Positions 5,771-7,977 of a stretch of 7,977 nt of DNA are shown here, piece after piece. Location of the stretch: the NCBI GenBank assembly GCA_964451935.1, contig CAYVKE010000135.1, positions 1 through 7,977 of the forward strand, given 5' to 3'. The notes beneath the pieces were generated by a model. It was not told the DNA's origin and ran no database searches. It saw only the letters and a program-made list of their open reading frames with translations. Source of the stretch: CALFXN01 sp964451935. Lineage in GTDB: Bacteria; Synergistota; Synergistia; Synergistales; Aminobacteriaceae. Numbering within the stretch: the stretch's first letter is position 1; each line of letters begins with the position of its first letter. The translations under genes were made by a program, and so were the position numbers.

Positions 5771-6988
5771 ATGAACGTGTGGGATCGCACCATAGACATC
5801 AGTTCCGTTCGTGAAATCCGGGCGAAGACGACCGCATACCTGGGCGTCGGGGCCATTGCGAAAATAGCGGATATCGCCGCGGAACTGCGCAAGCGCGGAA
5901 TCGACAGGGTGCTTGTCATGTGCGGCAGGGGCTCCTACCGCTCCACCGGAGCCTGGGATCACGTGGAAAAGGCCTTCGCGGCGAGCCGCATCACCTTCGC
6001 GCTGTACGACAAAGTGACGCCCAATCCAACCGTCGACAGCGTCGACGAAGCCGTAGCGCTCGGCCGCTCTTTCGGCGCGCAGGCCGTCGTCGCCATCGGA
6101 GGCGGAAGTCCGATCGACGCGGGCAAAAGCGCCGCCATCCTTCTGGAATACACGGACAAAAACGCCCGCGACCTGTACGAGCTGAAGTTCGCGCCCGAAC
6201 GGGCCGTCCCTATCGTCGCGGTGAACCTCACGCACGGCGCCGGCGCCGAAGTGGACCGCTTCGCCGTCGTGAGCATCCCGGAGAAGGAGTTCAAACCCGC
6301 TATCGCCTACGACTGCATCTATCCGCTCTACGCGATCGACGACCCGGCGCTGATGACGGGCCTGTCGCCCGATCAGACGCGGTTCGTCTCGATCGACGCC
6401 GTGAACCACGTTCTCGAAGCGTGCACGTCGAAAGCCGCGTCGCCCTACACGATCCTTCTGGCGCAGGAGACGGTCCGGCTCGTCGCGCGCTATCTGCCGC
6501 TCGCACTCGCGAATTCGAAGGATCTCCGCGCCCGGTACTTCCTGCTGTACGCGTCGATGATCGCGGGAATCTGCTTCGACAACGGGCTGCTGCACTTCAC
6601 GCACGCGCTGGAGCACCCGCTGTCCGCGATGAAGCCGGAACTCGCGCACGGCCTCGGGCTCGCGATGATCGTCCCGGCCGTCGTCCGCGAGATCTACCCG
6701 GCCGTCTCCGACGTCCTGGCCTCCGTCCTGGCTCCGATCGTCGGACCGGTGAAGGGCGTTCCGGAGGAGGCGGCCGATGTCGCCCGGAAGCTCGAATCGT
6801 GGCTCTTCTCGGTCGGCGTGACGAAAAAGCTGAAGGACGAGGGGTTCACCGAGGAAAAGATCGCCAGGCTCGTCCATCTCGCGCGACACACGCCGTCGCT
6901 CGACGGTCTGCTCTCCATGGCGCCCGTCGCGTCCGACGACGCGGCCGTCGCCCGGATTTACCGCATTTCTCTCGCTCCCTTGGCGTAA
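5771..6988 (+). CDS. Iron-containing alcohol dehydrogenase
   Basis: The protein has 405 residues from ATG 5771, slightly above the usual 380-400 of the group III (Fe-ADH) family. These enzymes interconvert an alcohol and an aldehyde or ketone with NAD(P)(H), in the cytoplasm. The nucleotide-binding GGGSPIDAGKSAA motif is at 110-122. The four expected metal ligands are all present: Asp209 and His213 in 'SIDAVNHVLEA', His282 in 'HALEHPLS' and His293 in 'LAHGLG'. The family's G-T-G-S-E element is changed to G-A-G-A-E-V-D-R-F-A-V (156-166), which from memory marks a subfamily found in strict anaerobes such as methanogens and syntrophs. Substrate is not predictable. The gene stands alone, divergent from the peptidase and convergent with the thioesterase; its leader carries paired inverted elements that suggest regulated expression. 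The start could also be GTG 5777 (two residues shorter). Confidence 0.93.
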   Translation: MNVWDRTIDISSVREIRAKTTAYLGVGAIAKIADIAAELRKRGIDRVLVMCGRGSYRSTGAWDHVEKAFAASRITFALYDKVTPNPTVDSVDEAVALGRSFGAQAVVAIGGGSPIDAGKSAAILLEYTDKNARDLYELKFAPERAVPIVAVNLTHGAGAEVDRFAVVSIPEKEFKPAIAYDCIYPLYAIDDPALMTGLSPDQTRFVSIDAVNHVLEACTSKAASPYTILLAQETVRLVARYLPLALANSKDLRARYFLLYASMIAGICFDNGLLHFTHALEHPLSAMKPELAHGLGLAMIVPAVVREIYPAVSDVLASVLAPIVGPVKGVPEEAADVARKLESWLFSVGVTKKLKDEGFTEEKIARLVHLARHTPSLDGLLSMAPVASDDAAVARIYRISLAPLA

Positions 6989-7024
6989 GGCGCCGCGGGA
7001 AGCCCCCGTTCCGCAACACCCCCG

Positions 7025-7064
7025 ACGAAGAGACGGTCCGGATTCCTCCGGGCCGCCTCTTCGT
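7025..7064. terminator. Bidirectional hairpin terminator
   Basis: ACGAAGAG-a-CGG-t-CCGG (7025 onward) pairs with CCGG-g-CCG-c-CTCTTCGT (ending 7064), a stem of about 17 positions with two mismatches and a six-base loop. It lies between the dehydrogenase stop (6988) and the thioesterase stop (7074-7076), which converge. The T-tracts are poor in both directions, but stem strength and position make transcription termination the likely role for both genes. Confidence 0.7.
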
Positions 7065-7073
7065 TCCCCATTC

Positions 7074-7844
7074 TCACCGGACGTCCCGCGGCGCGACATC
7101 CCCCCGAGGGGTCCACGCGGTGAGCAGCCGCGCCCGCTCCACATCATCGGTTCCGACGATGGAATGCAGGTAGCGGCGACATGTTCCGTCGGCTTCCATC
7201 CCCTGCGTCCGGACGCGCACCAGTCCGCGCCCCTCCGTCGGCTTCAGGAATTCCGCCTCGACGCACGCAATCGAACAGTCGCGCTGAACGTCGTCGGGAA
7301 CCGCCTCGGCGGCCCAAGCGAAGTAGACCGCGTTGTTCACGTGGCCGTTCATGTCGAGATCCCACGCGCGGATCCGGAAGGGGACCTCGAAGTCCTCGCC
7401 TTCGAACGCGGGCATGTCCGGCAGGTCTTCCTCCACCGGACGGGCGGTGCTGTTGTACAGATCCGTCGCGCACCGGTCGAGGCGGATGGGACGCCCGCGC
7501 GCGATGTCGATCAGGATCCAGCACGACAGGGCCGACGCGACCGGGCCGTCGTCGTCGCGCATCTCGAACGCCCGCATGGAATAGAGGTTTTTGTGCGGCT
7601 CATGCCATGTCCTGACGTGGAGGGGGGCTCCCTCACCGGGGTAACGCCCGACGCGGATCCGGTAGCGGCGAAGCACCCAGCTCACGCCCCTGGGAAGCAG
7701 ATTCGATACGGACATGTCCATACTCCGGGCGTCAAGGTCGGCCATGTTCTGAAAGAGATCGAGCAGAACCGGAAACTTCACCCGTCCGTCCGGGCCCAGT
7801 CCGGCGTAGGGGATCGGAAAGGTCGCTTCGAGCACACGCATCAT
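7074..7844 (-). CDS. Acyl-ACP thioesterase (bacterial FatA/FatB-like, double hotdog)
   Basis: This 256-residue protein matches the acyl-ACP thioesterase family (PF01643 type), which hydrolyses acyl-ACP to free fatty acid and ACP in the cytoplasm. The N-terminal hotdog (about 5-130) has 'GPDGRVKFPVLLDLFQNMAD', 'GVSWVLRRYRIRVGRYP' (53-69), 'VRTW' (77-80) and 'SCWILIDIARGRPIR'. The C-terminal hotdog (about 150-245) carries the active-site block WDLDMNGHVNNAVYFAW (161-177), giving Asp164, Asn166 and His168 as catalytic candidates. In plant FatB a glutamate about 34 residues after this histidine is also catalytic; here that position is near Pro202, with Glu204 close by, so activity or mechanism may differ. 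The start is ATG 7844, with a second ATG directly after it; the ribosome binding site is weak (GAAGAAACGGG). A good sigma70-like promoter lies 30 bases upstream. The gene is monocistronic within the window. Confidence 0.9.
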   Translation of the reverse strand: MMRVLEATFPIPYAGLGPDGRVKFPVLLDLFQNMADLDARSMDMSVSNLLPRGVSWVLRRYRIRVGRYPGEGAPLHVRTWHEPHKNLYSMRAFEMRDDDGPVASALSCWILIDIARGRPIRLDRCATDLYNSTARPVEEDLPDMPAFEGEDFEVPFRIRAWDLDMNGHVNNAVYFAWAAEAVPDDVQRDCSIACVEAEFLKPTEGRGLVRVRTQGMEADGTCRRYLHSIVGTDDVERARLLTAWTPRGDVAPRDVR

Positions 7845-7977
7845 CCCGTTTCTTCGATATTTGGATTCACCGTATTATCCACGTTTTCGCACGTTCGTGT
7901 CGAGCGGCGACGCTCCGGGGCGTCCGGAAACGAAGGATGTTCCTCCGACGCAGGAAAAACGCGTATACTATTGAAAT
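7845..7977. other. Right-edge intergenic segment
   Basis: Apart from the thioesterase promoter, this segment contains a small GACGC/GCGTC stem (7909-7924) and a rightward -10-like TATACT (7964-7969) without a recognisable -35 box. The TATACT box may drive a gene beyond the window. No reading frame here is supported as coding. Confidence 0.4.
7874..7903 (-). promoter_or_regulatory. Sigma70-type promoter of the thioesterase
   Basis: On the minus strand TCGACA (7903-7898) and GATAAT (7879-7874) each differ from the -35 and -10 consensus at one position and are 18 bases apart. Transcription would begin near 7866, giving a leader of roughly 20 bases before ATG 7844. CACG-TT-CGTG (7890-7899) lies within the spacer and touches the -35, a possible minor operator. 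Confidence 0.65.

Noticed and set aside
5693..7147. Long minus-strand open frame (484 codons) across the alcohol dehydrogenase
   Set aside because: It is the mirror of a well-supported Fe-ADH gene, extends through its promoter and the shared terminator, and its composition (Arg, Gly, Asp, Val) is that of a shadow frame.
7964..7969. Rightward TATACT box at the window end
   Set aside because: No -35 match lies at a workable distance, and the gene it might serve is outside the window.

Overview
The window is GC-rich, densely coded bacterial chromosomal DNA. It holds five complete genes and one gene cut by the left edge. I see no phage, IS, CRISPR, tRNA or rRNA signal. The mix suggests an anaerobe: a FapA-type (DUF342) protein, a CHASE-domain hybrid-sensor-style kinase, a REC/HD-GYP regulator, an anaerobe-type iron alcohol dehydrogenase and a bacterial FatA-like acyl-ACP thioesterase. 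Deltaproteobacteria or Synergistota would fit. That placement is inference from protein flavour, not from a marker gene.

Left part (1-4456): a partial minus-strand gene (1-384), whose product resembles the N-terminal domain of FapA/DUF342 proteins, diverges from a two-gene plus-strand signalling operon. The first operon gene encodes a membrane sensor histidine kinase (TM-CHASE-TM-PAS-PAS-GAF-HisKA-HATPase). The second, three bases downstream, encodes a response regulator whose output is an HD-GYP cyclic-di-GMP phosphodiesterase with all visible catalytic residues intact. Together they form a plausible circuit: extracytoplasmic ligand, phosphotransfer, c-di-GMP breakdown. The divergent spacer is AT-rich and carries three separate palindromes. 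I place the kinase start at ATG 578, not at the GTG at 440.

Middle (4491-5770): a minus-strand P1/S58 family N-terminal-nucleophile peptidase (DmpA/NylC-like) converges on the operon. A 308-base spacer separates it from the divergent alcohol dehydrogenase. The spacer contains a perfect TATAAT box for the peptidase inside or beside a dyad, a perfect 24-bp palindrome, and a pair of inverted AATCATTGA elements in front of the dehydrogenase.

Right part (5771-7977): an iron-containing alcohol dehydrogenase (plus strand) converges on an acyl-ACP thioesterase (minus strand). A strong hairpin that probably terminates both lies between them. The thioesterase has a clear sigma70-type promoter. The last 133 bases hold that promoter and nothing else I can support as a gene.

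The most interesting material is regulatory (several unrelated palindromes in the two divergent spacers) plus the kinase/HD-GYP pair. I found no convincing evidence for a wholly new system. The genes to the right of 4456 do not form an obvious pathway with each other or with the signalling pair.
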